Shown piece by piece: positions 40,364-49,459 of a DNA stretch of 64,000 bases. The notes under the pieces were generated by a model, which did not search any database, was not told the DNA's origin, and saw only the letters and a list, made by a program, of their open reading frames with translations. Each line of letters begins with the position of its first letter. Positions within the stretch are counted from its first letter, which is position 1. Source of the stretch: Collinsella sp. (GTDB taxonomy: Bacteria > Actinomycetota > Coriobacteriia > Coriobacteriales > Coriobacteriaceae); the NCBI GenBank assembly GCA_019414245.1, contig DXMK01000007.1, positions 62,001 through 126,000 on the forward strand, given 5' to 3'. Made by a program: the position numbers and the translations under genes.

Positions 40364-41542
40364 ATGAACGTACTTGTTGTCAACGCCGGTAGCTCGAGCC
40401 TTAAATATCAGCTTTTGGATACCGATACCCGCGAGGTTTTCGCCAAGGGCAACTGCGAGCGTATCGGTTCGGACATGGGCATCTTTGGCCACTCCGAGAA
40501 CGGTGGCGCCAAGCAAACCGAGGAGGTCCCCTTCCCGGATCACCGTTCGGCTATCGCACGTGTGCTCGAGGAGCTCGAGAAGACCGACTTTACGATCGAT
40601 GGCATTGGGCATCGTATCGTTCAGGGTGGCTGGTACTTTGATGATTCCGCGGTCGTCGACGACGAGGTCATGGCTAAGATTCTCGAGGTGGCACCGCTTG
40701 CCCCGCTGCACAACTACGGCGAGGCGGCGGCAATCGAGTATTGTCGCGAGAAGTATCCGGAGCTGCCCAACGTGGCCGTCTTCGACACCTCGTTCCACAT
40801 GACTATGCCCGAGGTCGCCTACACCTACGCCCTGCCCAAGGACGTGTGCGACAAGTATCACGTGCGCAAGTACGGTGCCCACGGCACAAGCCACCGCTAT
40901 GAGTGGATGATGGCCAAGGAGATCCTGGGTTCGCGCTGCCACCGTCTGCTTTCGTGCCATCTGGGCAACGGTGCTTCGCTCGCCGCCATTGAGGACGGCG
41001 TGTGCCGCGATACCACGATGGGCCTCACGCCGCTCGACGGCCTGATGATGGGCACCCGTTGTGGTTCCATTGACCCGGCTACCGTGTGCTACCTACAGCG
41101 CGAGGGCGGCTACAGCTATCAGGAAGTCGATGACATGATGAACAAGCAGTCTGGTCTGCTTGCCATCTCGGGCATCTCCAACGACGCCCGTGACATCCGC
41201 ACGCGCGCCTCCGAGGGCGACGAGCGCTGCCTGCTCGCCTTCGATATGTTCGCCTACAAGGCCATGCAGCAGGCCGGCTCCATGATCGCTTCAATGGCGG
41301 GCGTGGACACCATTACCTTTACCGCCGGCATTGGCGAGAACGACTGGTCGATCCGCAAGGCTTTCTGCGACTGCTTCGAGTGGCTGGGCGTGCGCATCGA
41401 CAACAACAAGAACCGCGAGGCCGTGGGTAACGGCCCGCAGGTCATCAGCGCCGCCGGCTCTTCCGTCACGGTCATGGTCATCCCCACCGACGAGGAATAC
41501 ATGATCGCCCACGACGTCGAGCGTCTGACCGCGAATAACTAG
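40364..41542 (+). CDS. ackA: acetate kinase (copy 2)
   Basis: 392 residues, the same length as copy 1 and colinear with it (MNVLVVNAGSSSLKYQLLD, KYGAHGTSHRYEWMMAKEIL, FTAGIGENDWSIRK). The sequences differ at many positions throughout, so this is an old duplication, not a recent one. Copy 2 keeps the canonical HGTSHRY motif, whereas copy 1 has HGTSYRY. Its own ribosome-binding site (CGAAGGAGTC) is strong. The physiological division of labour is unknown. Confidence 0.95.
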   Translation: MNVLVVNAGSSSLKYQLLDTDTREVFAKGNCERIGSDMGIFGHSENGGAKQTEEVPFPDHRSAIARVLEELEKTDFTIDGIGHRIVQGGWYFDDSAVVDDEVMAKILEVAPLAPLHNYGEAAAIEYCREKYPELPNVAVFDTSFHMTMPEVAYTYALPKDVCDKYHVRKYGAHGTSHRYEWMMAKEILGSRCHRLLSCHLGNGASLAAIEDGVCRDTTMGLTPLDGLMMGTRCGSIDPATVCYLQREGGYSYQEVDDMMNKQSGLLAISGISNDARDIRTRASEGDERCLLAFDMFAYKAMQQAGSMIASMAGVDTITFTAGIGENDWSIRKAFCDCFEWLGVRIDNNKNREAVGNGPQVISAAGSSVTVMVIPTDEEYMIAHDVERLTANN

Positions 41543-41564
41543 TGCGTTCGCTTGCGATTGAACG

Positions 41565-41600
41565 AAAGGCCTCCTGAGCAGCAGCTCAGGAGGCCTTTTT
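41565..41600 (+). terminator. terminator of the second ackA
   Basis: A 15-bp stem (AAAGGCCTCCTGAGC and complement) with a four-base loop and T-run. Confidence 0.95.
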
Positions 41601-41748
41601 GCTAGCAGGCGGAAATTCCAGTCCCAAAGTGATCATCACCAGTAACGCCTGCGCTCCCAGCAACGACACCCATCCATTCAGATCCTCAGCCCCAGCTCGT
41701 AGCCAAGCCGCCGTCCACTCCAGATGCTCTGATTGCTACGTGGCGGCA

Positions 41749-41875
41749 GGGACCCTACAGGGTAAAGCTCTGAAAACATTCCGCAGGACGGAGGAAGCCC
41801 CCGCCGCACGTAGTGCGCAGCGGGGGCTTCCGACATGTCCGAGGACGTTTTCAGAGCTTTGCCCTGCAGGGTCCC
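41749..41875. repeat. giant intergenic hairpin C
   Basis: Outer arms of 29 nt (41749-41777 and 41847-41875; GGGACCCT at one end, CTCTGAAAAC at the other) pair with one mismatch and one G-U. Inside is a second perfect hairpin (GGAAGCCCCCGC/GCGGGGGCTTCC, with GCAC/GTGC at the tip). It lies between ackA copy 2 and the convergent pta. No gene is present in the 41601-41890 gap. Confidence 0.85.
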
Positions 41876-41890
41876 GAGGGGATATGTAAG

Positions 41891-42871
41891 CTATTCAGCC
41901 ATCTGAGCCTGGACGGCGGTGATGGCCACGACACCCACGATGTCGTCGGCAGAGCAGCCGCGCGAAAGGTCGTTAACCGGCTTGGCGATGCCCTGCAGGA
42001 TGGGGCCGTAAGCGTCGGCGCCGGCGAAGCGCTGGACCAGCTTGTAGCCGATGTTGCCGGCCTCGAGGTCGGGGAATACGAGCACGTTGGCCTTGCCGGC
42101 GACAGAGGAGCCGGGAGCCTTGAGCTGGGCGACGGTGGGGACGATAGCGGCGTCAAGCTGCAGGTCGCCATCGATGGCGAGCTCGGGAGCCTTCTCCTTG
42201 CAGAACTTCACGGCCTCCTGGACCTTCTTGGCGACCTCGCCGCCAGCGGAGCCCATGGTGGAGTAGGAGAGCATGGCCACGTGCGGCTCAACGTTGCCCA
42301 TGAAGGTGGACCAGGAGTGAGCGGAGGCGATGGCGATCTCGGAGAGCTCGTCGGAGGACGGGTTGATGTTGAGGCCGCAGTCGGCGAAGATCAGCGTGCC
42401 GTCGGTGCCGAACTGCGGGGTGTCGGTGCACATCACGAAGAAGGCCGAGACCAGCTTGGTGCCCGGGGCGGTCTTAAGGATCTGCAGCGCGGGGCGCAGG
42501 GTATCGGCGGTGGAGTGGCAGGCGCCGGAGACCAGGCCGTCGGCGTCGCCCATCTTGACCATCATGGTGCCAAAGTAGGTGGCGTCCATCACCTGGGCGC
42601 GAGCCTGCTCGATGGTGACACCCTTCTTGGCGCGGAGCTCGGCAAACTTCTGCGCGTACTCCTCGCGCTTCTCGGCATTGCGCGGGTCGATGACGGTGGC
42701 GCCGGGAACGTTGATCTCGTCGGGGTTGCCCAGGATGACGATCTTTGCCAGGCCCTCCTCGATGATCTTGGTGGCCGCGACGATGGTGCGCGGATCCTCG
42801 CCCTCGGGCAGGACGATCGTCTTAAGGTCGGCCTTGGCGGCAGACTTCATACGGTTAAGGAAATCGCTCAT
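41891..42871 (-). CDS. pta: phosphate acetyltransferase
   Basis: 326 residues, the short single-domain form. TIVLPEGEDPRTIVAATKII, GDADGLVSGACHSTADTLRPA, FADCGLNINPSSDELSEIAI, MLSYSTMGSAGGEVAKKVQEA and GKANVLVFPDLEAGNIGYKLVQ are characteristic. It converts acetyl-CoA to acetyl phosphate, feeding the acetate kinases encoded convergently. AAGGAGTAAC precedes the start. Confidence 0.97.
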   Translation of the reverse strand: MSDFLNRMKSAAKADLKTIVLPEGEDPRTIVAATKIIEEGLAKIVILGNPDEINVPGATVIDPRNAEKREEYAQKFAELRAKKGVTIEQARAQVMDATYFGTMMVKMGDADGLVSGACHSTADTLRPALQILKTAPGTKLVSAFFVMCTDTPQFGTDGTLIFADCGLNINPSSDELSEIAIASAHSWSTFMGNVEPHVAMLSYSTMGSAGGEVAKKVQEAVKFCKEKAPELAIDGDLQLDAAIVPTVAQLKAPGSSVAGKANVLVFPDLEAGNIGYKLVQRFAGADAYGPILQGIAKPVNDLSRGCSADDIVGVVAITAVQAQMAE

Positions 42872-43102
42872 GTTACTCCTTACAAGCGTTTCACTAAGCT
42901 CCAGGCGCCCGGCTGTTCACGAATAAACCCGCTGCTAGCGGGTTTACCTTTCAAATTTGTACGCCGCGGTGCTTGAGCTTTCCTTGTGTGGCAAGCTCAT
43001 TATAGGACGCATTAGCGCTATAATCGCTCTGATAAATATGTCTCGAAGAATGTTCGAGAAAAGCCCAGCTAACGAGCCCGTGGCTTTTGACAAGGAGTAT
43101 CG

Positions 43103-44305
43103 ATGCAGATTACCTCAGGCCTGCCTGAAGGCTTTAACGCCGGCGCGTACGACATGATTGTCGTCGGTGCTGGATATGCCGGTGCCGTTTGCGCCCGCCG
43201 TCTTGCCGAGACCATCGGCTATCGTGTTGCCGTTTTGGAGCGCCGTAGCCACATTGCGGGCAATGCCTATGACTGCACTGACGAGGCCGGAATCCTGATC
43301 CACGAGTACGGTCCGCATATCTATCACACCTTTAACGAGCGCGTGCACAATTTCCTGTCGCGCTTTACCAAGTGGACGGATTATCAGCACAAGGTGCTCG
43401 CCAACATCAACGGCACCCTTATGCCCGTGCCCTTCAACCATGCGAGTCTCAAGCTCGCCTTTGGTGACGAGCGCGGCGAGGAGCTGTATCAGAAGCTCGT
43501 GGAGACCTTTGGCAAGGATGTCAAGGTGCCCATTATGGAGCTGCGTAAGAAGAACGACCCCGACTTGGCCGAGGTCGCCGATTACGTCTACGAGAACGTC
43601 TTTTTGCATTACACCATGAAGCAGTGGGGCCAGACGCCCGATCAGATCGACCCCTCGATCACCGGCCGCGTTCCCGTCTTTGTGGGCGATGATGACCGCT
43701 ACTTCCCGCAAGCTCCCTTCCAGGGCATGCCGCAGGAGGGCTACACGGCGCTCTTTGAGCACATGCTCGACCACGACCTGATTGACGTGTTCTGCGACGT
43801 GGACGCCCGCGATCTCTTTGAAATCGACGAGACCACCGTCAAGATCGATGGCAAGGTCTACGGCGGCGAGATTGTCTATACCGGTCCTCTCGATGAGCTG
43901 TTCAGCCTCGACTTGGGTGCGTTGCCGTACCGCACGCTCGATATGAAGTTCGAGACGCTCGATATGGACCAGTTCCAGCCCGTGGGCACCGTCAACTACA
44001 CCACGAGCGAGGACTACACGCGTATCACCGAGTTCAAGAACATGACTGGTCAGGTCCTGCCCGGCAAGACCACCATCATGAAGGAGTATTCCAAGGCCTA
44101 TACGCCCGGCTCGGGCGAGACGCCCTATTATGCCATTCTGGAGCCCGAGAACCGCGAGCTCTACGAGCGCTATCTCGAGCGCGTCCAGAACTTGACGAAC
44201 TTCCACCCGGTGGGTCGTCTGGCCGAGTATCGTTACTACGATATGGATGCCGTGACCAACTCCGCCCTCGATCTTTCGGATGAGATTATCGCCTGCCATG
44301 CATAA
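43103..44305 (+). CDS. glf: UDP-galactopyranose mutase
   Basis: 400 residues. FAD-binding MIVVGAGYAGAVCARRLAE, then RRSHIAGNAYDC, YGPHIYHTFNERVHNF, VPFNHASL and the C-terminal YYDMDAVTNSALDLSDEI match Glf. It converts UDP-galactopyranose to UDP-galactofuranose, used in cell-surface glycans. The stop overlaps the start of a glycosyltransferase, which suggests a shared glycan product. Confidence 0.96.
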   Translation: MQITSGLPEGFNAGAYDMIVVGAGYAGAVCARRLAETIGYRVAVLERRSHIAGNAYDCTDEAGILIHEYGPHIYHTFNERVHNFLSRFTKWTDYQHKVLANINGTLMPVPFNHASLKLAFGDERGEELYQKLVETFGKDVKVPIMELRKKNDPDLAEVADYVYENVFLHYTMKQWGQTPDQIDPSITGRVPVFVGDDDRYFPQAPFQGMPQEGYTALFEHMLDHDLIDVFCDVDARDLFEIDETTVKIDGKVYGGEIVYTGPLDELFSLDLGALPYRTLDMKFETLDMDQFQPVGTVNYTTSEDYTRITEFKNMTGQVLPGKTTIMKEYSKAYTPGSGETPYYAILEPENRELYERYLERVQNLTNFHPVGRLAEYRYYDMDAVTNSALDLSDEIIACHA

Positions 44306-45329
44306 AGTCATAACATTCGGTATTCCCTCGTATAACGCCGCCAAGGACATGGACCATTGCATCACCTCCATTCTGGAGGGGAGCAATTATGCCACCGACA
44401 TCGAGATTATCATCGTCGATGACGGTTCCAAGGACGAGACGGCCGCCAAGGCCGACGAGTGGGAGGCGCGTTACCCCGGCATTATCCGCGCGGTGCATCA
44501 GGAGAACGGCGGCCACGGTATCGCCGTCCTTTCGGGCTTGCGCGAGGCGCAGGGCACCTACTACAAGGTTGTCGACTCGGACGACTGGCTTGACGGCGCT
44601 GCCCTTTCGACCATGCTTTCGATCCAGCGTGGCTTTGAGGAGCGCGACCAGCGCGTTGACCTGTTTATCTCGAACTACGTGTACGAGAAGGTTTACGAGG
44701 GCACGCATACCGCTATCGGTTACAAATTTGCCCTGCCGCGCAAAAAGATCTTTTCCTGGGATCAGATCGGTCATTTCCGCCTGGACCAGAACCTACTCAT
44801 GCACAGCCTGTGCTATCGCACGGATGTGCTGCGCGAGTCCAACCTTCCCATGCCGCCGCACACGTTCTATGTGGACAACATCTACGCCTACGTGCCGCTG
44901 CCGCGTTGCAAGACCATGTACTACGCCGACATCGACCTCTACCGCTACTTTATCGGTCGCGAAGGTCAGAGCGTCAACGAGGCAACGATGGTCAAGCGTC
45001 TGGACCAGCAGTTCCGTGTTACGCGTATCATGATGGAGTCGTACCACCTGTACAGCGATGTCGAGTCGTCGCGCCTGCGTTCGTACATGATGGGCTACTT
45101 CACCATGATGATGGCGATCTGCTCGGTGCTCACCAAGCTTTCTGAGGAAGATTGCGCCGACGAGCGCCTAAAGACGCTGTGGAATGATTTGAAGGCCTAC
45201 GACGAGCGCATGTATCGTCGTGCCCGCTACGGCGTGGTCGGGTTCTTCACCAATCTGCGCGGACGGGCCGGAGACAAAACCACACTCGGCCTATACCGTC
45301 TTGCCTCAAAGATCTTCAAATTCAACTAG
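44298..45329 (+). CDS. family 2 glycosyltransferase
   Basis: 343 residues from ATG 44298, overlapping the glf stop by 8 nt, so translationally coupled. GT-A fold: VITFGIPSYNAAKDMDHCIT, EIIIVDDGSKDETA, the DXD-like VVDSDDWLDG, and a long C-terminal region (RFEWSDQ-type motif absent). Coupling to glf suggests a galactofuranosyl- or other surface-glycan transferase. The last 21 nt of the gene form one arm of the giant hairpin downstream. Confidence 0.9.
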   Translation: MHKVITFGIPSYNAAKDMDHCITSILEGSNYATDIEIIIVDDGSKDETAAKADEWEARYPGIIRAVHQENGGHGIAVLSGLREAQGTYYKVVDSDDWLDGAALSTMLSIQRGFEERDQRVDLFISNYVYEKVYEGTHTAIGYKFALPRKKIFSWDQIGHFRLDQNLLMHSLCYRTDVLRESNLPMPPHTFYVDNIYAYVPLPRCKTMYYADIDLYRYFIGREGQSVNEATMVKRLDQQFRVTRIMMESYHLYSDVESSRLRSYMMGYFTMMMAICSVLTKLSEEDCADERLKTLWNDLKAYDERMYRRARYGVVGFFTNLRGRAGDKTTLGLYRLASKIFKFN

Positions 45330-45517
45330 CTGCTGAGTAATCGCTGCTGATAGGTTGACTGGGCCCCTTGGCCTTTAGTTTGCTACTGCGAACAGTCCTG
45401 CTCGCACGGAAAGCACATTAAGTGCCTTCCGGCTCGTGCGGAACTTGTATCAAACTAAAGGCCAAGGGGCCTCTGCTATAAGAATCGATTGTCAGGTTAT
45501 TTGAATTTGAAGATCTT
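45309..45517. repeat. giant intergenic hairpin B1
   Basis: Nested structure. The outermost 17-bp arms AAGATCTTCAAATTCAA (in the 3' end of the glycosyltransferase gene) and its complement (about 45501-45517) enclose a perfect 21-bp helix (45362-45382 with 45451-45471; GGCCCCTTGGCCTTTAGTTT). Inside is a core around CTCGCACGG..CACATTAAGTG..CGTGCGGAAC. The core recurs, inverted, in hairpin B2 just downstream. No gene in this interval. Confidence 0.85.
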
Positions 45518-45564
45518 CGACGCGCGGTACACAGGGGCCTGGGCTGAAAAGAATCTGGTTGGTA

Positions 45565-45689
45565 GGTTGCCCGGTGGGATTTGGTTATGTTTGTCGCGAG
45601 TTCCGCACGAGCCGAAGAGCACTTAATGTGCTCTTCGTGCGAGCCAGGACTGTAGAGCAGCAAACATAACCAAGTCCCACCGGGCAACC
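45565..45689. repeat. giant intergenic hairpin B2
   Basis: 29-nt arms (45565-45593 with 45661-45689; GGTTGCCCGGTGGGA...) pair throughout with one G-U. The core (GTTCCGCACGAGCCGAAGAG, CACTTAATGTG, CGTGCGAGCCAGGACTGT) is the reverse complement of the B1 core with a few changes, while the arms are unrelated to those of B1. It ends 12 nt before the P1 peptidase stop. Confidence 0.85.
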
Positions 45690-45701
45690 GTTCAGGTTAG
45701 G

Positions 45702-46703
45702 CTACTTCGCGGCGCCGGGGATGCCGTGGGAGGTTTTGGCGGTTTTGGCTCCGTTTACGATGGCGGTTTGCAGGGCCCTTACGGCGAGCATGCCCAGCAG
45801 GTCTAGGGGAACGGCGGCGCTTGCCTGGGCGCCCAGTTTGCCGCTGGCGAGGGTGTAGATGGTGTCGCCGTCGTTGGTGGTGTGCGTGGGACGGATGGCG
45901 TGTGCGTAGGCGTCTGCGGCCATCTGGGAGACCTTGGTAGCTTGTGCCTTAGTAAGTTCCACGTTGGTGACGATGCAGCTGATGGTGGTGTTGGTGCGGT
46001 CGAGCGGCATCTGCATGGATCCGGCGGCGGCAAAGGCTGCGAGCTCCATGTCGATAATCTGGTCGCTATCGGCGGCGGCGCGCATGCCGGCGACCCACTC
46101 GCCGGTGAAGGGGTCGACCACGTTGCCGCAGGCGTTGACCGAAACCACGGCGCCTACCTTAACGGGACCGAGCGCCACGGCGGCAGCGCCAAGGCCGGCT
46201 TTCATGCAGGTGGTGGGCCCCATGAGCTTTCCGACGGTGGCGCCTGTGCCGGCACCTACATTGCCCTGCTCGAGCGTGGTGGGGGTGTTGTCGAGTGCTT
46301 CGCGCACGGCGGCGATGCCGGCCTCAATGTCGGGGCGAACGGTGGGGTTACCAAAGGCGAGGTCGAAGATACAGCTCGAGCATACGATAGGCACCTGCGT
46401 GGGGCCGACGGGAAGGCCGATGCCGCGGCCCTCAAGCTCGCGAGCGACGCCGCTTGCAGCCTCGAGGCCAAAGGCCGATCCACCCGAAAGGCAGACGGCG
46501 TGGACCTTGTCGACGGTGTTCTCGGGTCGCAGCAGGTCGGTTTCGCGCGATGCTGGAGCACCGCCGCGAACGTCAACGCCGCCGGTGGCGCCCTCGGGTG
46601 CCACGATTACGGTGCAACCGGTGCCGGCCTCCTCGTCCGTATAGTTGCCATAGCAAAAGCCATCGACATCGCAGACGTCAATGGCCTCGAGCAGTGTATC
46701 CAT
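45702..46703 (-). CDS. P1 family (DmpA-like, S58) peptidase
   Basis: 333 residues. DmpA-type self-processing N-terminal nucleophile peptidase: GTGCTVIVAPEGATGGVDVR, VHAVCLSGGSAFGLEAASGV, GNVGAGTGATVGKLMG, and VGAVVSVNACGNVVDPFTGEW. The GNVGAGTGA segment is where these proteins cleave themselves; the usual Ser/Thr nucleophile position should be checked by alignment. Aminopeptidase or amidase activity is likely. Confidence 0.88.
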   Translation of the reverse strand: MDTLLEAIDVCDVDGFCYGNYTDEEAGTGCTVIVAPEGATGGVDVRGGAPASRETDLLRPENTVDKVHAVCLSGGSAFGLEAASGVARELEGRGIGLPVGPTQVPIVCSSCIFDLAFGNPTVRPDIEAGIAAVREALDNTPTTLEQGNVGAGTGATVGKLMGPTTCMKAGLGAAAVALGPVKVGAVVSVNACGNVVDPFTGEWVAGMRAAADSDQIIDMELAAFAAAGSMQMPLDRTNTTISCIVTNVELTKAQATKVSQMAADAYAHAIRPTHTTNDGDTIYTLASGKLGAQASAAVPLDLLGMLAVRALQTAIVNGAKTAKTSHGIPGAAK

Positions 46704-46804
46704 GTTTAACTCCTATCGGTTTTCCGCCGCGCCTTGTGCCCGGTCGGGATCCGTACGGTACGCCAAAATTGTAGGCGCCGGGGGATACCCAGCGCCAGAT
46801 GCAA

Positions 46805-47386
46805 TTACGAGAGTTTTTGAATCGCGCGCGCGACGCGGGCGATGGGTAGGCCCACCACGTTATAGAAGTCGCCCGAAATATCGTGCACGAGCATGCGTCC
46901 TCCTGTGCCCTGAATGCCGTAGGCGCCGGCCTTGTCCATGGGCTCACCCGAGGCGACGTAGTGCTCGATCTGCTCGTCGCTGAGCTCGTAGAACGTCACG
47001 TCGGTCACATCGACAAAGGACAGGCTCTCGGCGGCATGCGGGGCGGCCGTATCGCCTGCCTTAACGATGCAGACGCCGGTTGCGACCTGGTGCGTGCGGC
47101 CCGAAAGCTCACGGAGCATGGCGCGCGCCTCGTCCTCGGTTGCCGGCTTGCCCATAATCTTGCCGTCAAAGGTGACGATGGTGTCGGCCGCGACCGTCAG
47201 CTCATTGGGCTCGGCATGCTCGGCGGCAACGGCGGCGGCTTTGGCGCGTGCTAAGCGTTCAACGAGCGTAAGCGGGGCCTCGCCATCAAATGGCGTTTCG
47301 TCGATATCGGCAGGAATGATGCGAATGTCATAGCCCGCCTCGCGCATCAGCTCGATGCGGCGCGGTGATTGCGAGGCCAAAATCAT
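46805..47386 (-). CDS. maf: Maf-like nucleoside triphosphate pyrophosphatase
   Basis: 193 residues. MILASQSPRRIELMREAGYD, then DIDETPFDGEAP, VAADTIVTFDGKIMGKP and AGAYGIQGTGGRML are diagnostic of Maf/YhdE, which hydrolyses dTTP, UTP or modified nucleotides for house-cleaning. The start overlaps the DJ-1/PfpI stop by 4 nt (ATGA), so the two are translationally coupled. Confidence 0.95.
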   Translation of the reverse strand: MILASQSPRRIELMREAGYDIRIIPADIDETPFDGEAPLTLVERLARAKAAAVAAEHAEPNELTVAADTIVTFDGKIMGKPATEDEARAMLRELSGRTHQVATGVCIVKAGDTAAPHAAESLSFVDVTDVTFYELSDEQIEHYVASGEPMDKAGAYGIQGTGGRMLVHDISGDFYNVVGLPIARVARAIQKLS

Positions 47387-47925
47387 AGCTGAATGCCCTC
47401 GGCAACCTTCTCGACAGCCTTGTCGCCGGCGAGCGTGCGCAGCAGCTCAAGCGCAAAGGGGAGCGACTGGGCCATGCCGCTGGCGGTGATGATGTTGCCG
47501 TCTTGCGTAACCTTCTCGCCGGTATAGGTGCCTTCGGGGAAGCTCTTCTCAAAGCCAGGGAAGCACGTGGCGTGGCGCCCCTCGAGCAGGTCGAGCTCAC
47601 CCAGGATAAACGGGGCGGCGCAGATGGCGGCGACGTGTTTGGCGGCGGCGAACTCGCAGACCACGTCGCAGACGCGCTGGTCGGCACGCAGGTTGGTGGC
47701 GCCGGGCAGGCCGCCAGGTAGCACGACGCAGTCGTACTCGTCAAAGTTGATCTCGTCAAAGAGCGCATCGCAGGTCACGGGAATCTGCAGCGAGCTTACG
47801 ACCTCGCGCGTGGGCATGATCGAGACAAGCGTGGCGCGCACGCCGCCGCGACGCATGACATCGACCATGGTCAGGCATTCAATAGTTTCAAAGCCATCGG
47901 CGGCGAGAACGGCAACGCTGGGCAT
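47383..47925 (-). CDS. DJ-1/PfpI family protein
   Basis: 180 residues from ATG 47925 (AAAGGAACCCTC upstream). MPSVAVLAADGFETIECL, CVVLPGGLPGATNLRAD and the nucleophile elbow VAAICAAPFILGEL with its conserved Cys are typical of the YajL/ThiJ branch of DJ-1 proteins, implicated in protein or nucleotide deglycation and chaperone activity. Coupled to maf downstream. Confidence 0.92.
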   Translation of the reverse strand: MPSVAVLAADGFETIECLTMVDVMRRGGVRATLVSIMPTREVVSSLQIPVTCDALFDEINFDEYDCVVLPGGLPGATNLRADQRVCDVVCEFAAAKHVAAICAAPFILGELDLLEGRHATCFPGFEKSFPEGTYTGEKVTQDGNIITASGMAQSLPFALELLRTLAGDKAVEKVAEGIQL

Positions 47926-48031
47926 GAGGGTTCCTTTCATAGGCGGCATACAATTAGCCGTCTTATACCCCGAAGACCTCCGCTTGCCACGCTCGATTTC
48001 CCAATGATTTTTCTGAGCAATGATTAAGTGG

Positions 48032-49345
48032 CTAGTTGCGCTTGAGGTGGACGACGGTTTCGCAGTGGAAGGTTTGCGGGAACAGGTCAACTGGCGTGAT
48101 CTTTACGGGGGAGAAGGTGCCTTCTTCGACAAAGCGTTTGAGATCGCGCGCCAGGGTGGCCGGGTCGCAGCTCACATAGGCGATATCGCGGGCACTCGTG
48201 CTGGCGATAAGGTCGATCGCCTCGGGGGCGAGGCCTGCACGCGGCGGGTCGACCACCAGGACATCGGCGTCCTGATCGGGGAACTCGCGCACCGCGTCGC
48301 CGCCGATGACGTCGACGTTATCGAGTTTGTTGATCTCCAGATTACGGCGCAGGTCGCGCACGGCCGGGCCGTAGGCCTCGACGGCGGCAACAAAGTCGCA
48401 GCGGCGGGCGAGCGGCAGGGTGAAGGTTCCAGCTCCGCAATACAGGTCCACGGCAAGTTCGTCTTCCTGCGGGTCGAGCGCCTCCATGACAAGCTCGATC
48501 AAAATCTCGGCACCCTTTGTGTTGACCTGGAAAAACGACGGGGCCGAAAGGCGCATCTGGCCGTCGGCGATGTTCTCGGTCCAGGAGCCCTCGCCGGCGA
48601 GCATCTCAACCTTGGAGACGCGGCGGGCCTTCTTCTCACCCTTGCTCATAACGCGCACTATGCTCGTGGGGTGTGCGGCGTCTGCCAGCACGCGCGAGAC
48701 TTGCGAGCGCGGAAACGACCCCGTGGGCGTCCAGAGCGCGACCTCGAGCGCCTTGGTGCGACGCGAGGCGCGAATGCCCACGCGCTCCAAGCCCAGGTCG
48801 TGGCTGCCGCTCAGATAGTTAAGCGCGCCGACGACCGATTTGAGCGCCTTGGGAAAACGCTTATCGAACAGCGGGCACGAATCGACGGTCACGATCTTGC
48901 TGGGATCGACGCCGTGCATGCCAAGACGCACGCGGCCGTTTACAACGGTCGGTTCGAGCTCAATTTTATTGCGGTAGCCCCAATCGTCCTTGGTGTGGCG
49001 GATGGGCTGCACCAGCTCGTCGACTTGCTCAGGGGTGAACTTGCCGATGCGCTCGAGCGTGGAGCGCAGGTTTTGCACCTTGGCGGCAAGCTGAGCGGTG
49101 CGTGAGAGGTTGCCCCACGAGCAGCCACCGCAGATGCCCACGAAGGGGCAGGGAGGCTGAATTCGATCGGGGCTCGGCTCCAGAATCTCGGTGCCGCGGG
49201 CGCGCATAAACGACTTGCCGTCCTGCACGATCTCGGCCTCGACGGTGTCGCCTGCCACGGCGCCCTGCACAAAGACGGCCTTGCCGTTGTCGGCGTGCGC
49301 CAGCCCGTCGGCGCCGTAGGTCATCGATTCTATATTGAGCTTCAT
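48032..49345 (-). CDS. class I SAM-dependent RNA (uracil-5-)methyltransferase, RumA/TrmA family
   Basis: 437 residues from ATG 49345; longer in-frame starts exist but homology begins at MKLNIESMTYGADGLAHADN (TRAM domain). Iron-sulfur cysteines in PCPFVGICGGCSWGNL, SAM motif DLYCGAGTFTLPLARRCDFV, VVDPPRAGL, and the catalytic Cys in YVSCDPATLARDLKRF. Methylates uracil in 23S rRNA or tRNA; which one cannot be told from sequence alone. Confidence 0.93.
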   Translation of the reverse strand: MKLNIESMTYGADGLAHADNGKAVFVQGAVAGDTVEAEIVQDGKSFMRARGTEILEPSPDRIQPPCPFVGICGGCSWGNLSRTAQLAAKVQNLRSTLERIGKFTPEQVDELVQPIRHTKDDWGYRNKIELEPTVVNGRVRLGMHGVDPSKIVTVDSCPLFDKRFPKALKSVVGALNYLSGSHDLGLERVGIRASRRTKALEVALWTPTGSFPRSQVSRVLADAAHPTSIVRVMSKGEKKARRVSKVEMLAGEGSWTENIADGQMRLSAPSFFQVNTKGAEILIELVMEALDPQEDELAVDLYCGAGTFTLPLARRCDFVAAVEAYGPAVRDLRRNLEINKLDNVDVIGGDAVREFPDQDADVLVVDPPRAGLAPEAIDLIASTSARDIAYVSCDPATLARDLKRFVEEGTFSPVKITPVDLFPQTFHCETVVHLKRN

Positions 49346-49459
49346 ATTCCTGCCCGTCATTCGCGTTGTTGTCCGCAACCATGGTATCAGGGAAAAGCGC
49401 CCCGCATCCGAGGCTTTCCTCAAATGCGGGGCGCTTCTACAAACTGCTTCTACAAACGA

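Noticed and set aside
39021..41542. One of the two kinases as a carbamate kinase supporting the arc pathway
   Set aside because: Both have full acetate-kinase signatures and length; carbamate kinase is an unrelated fold.
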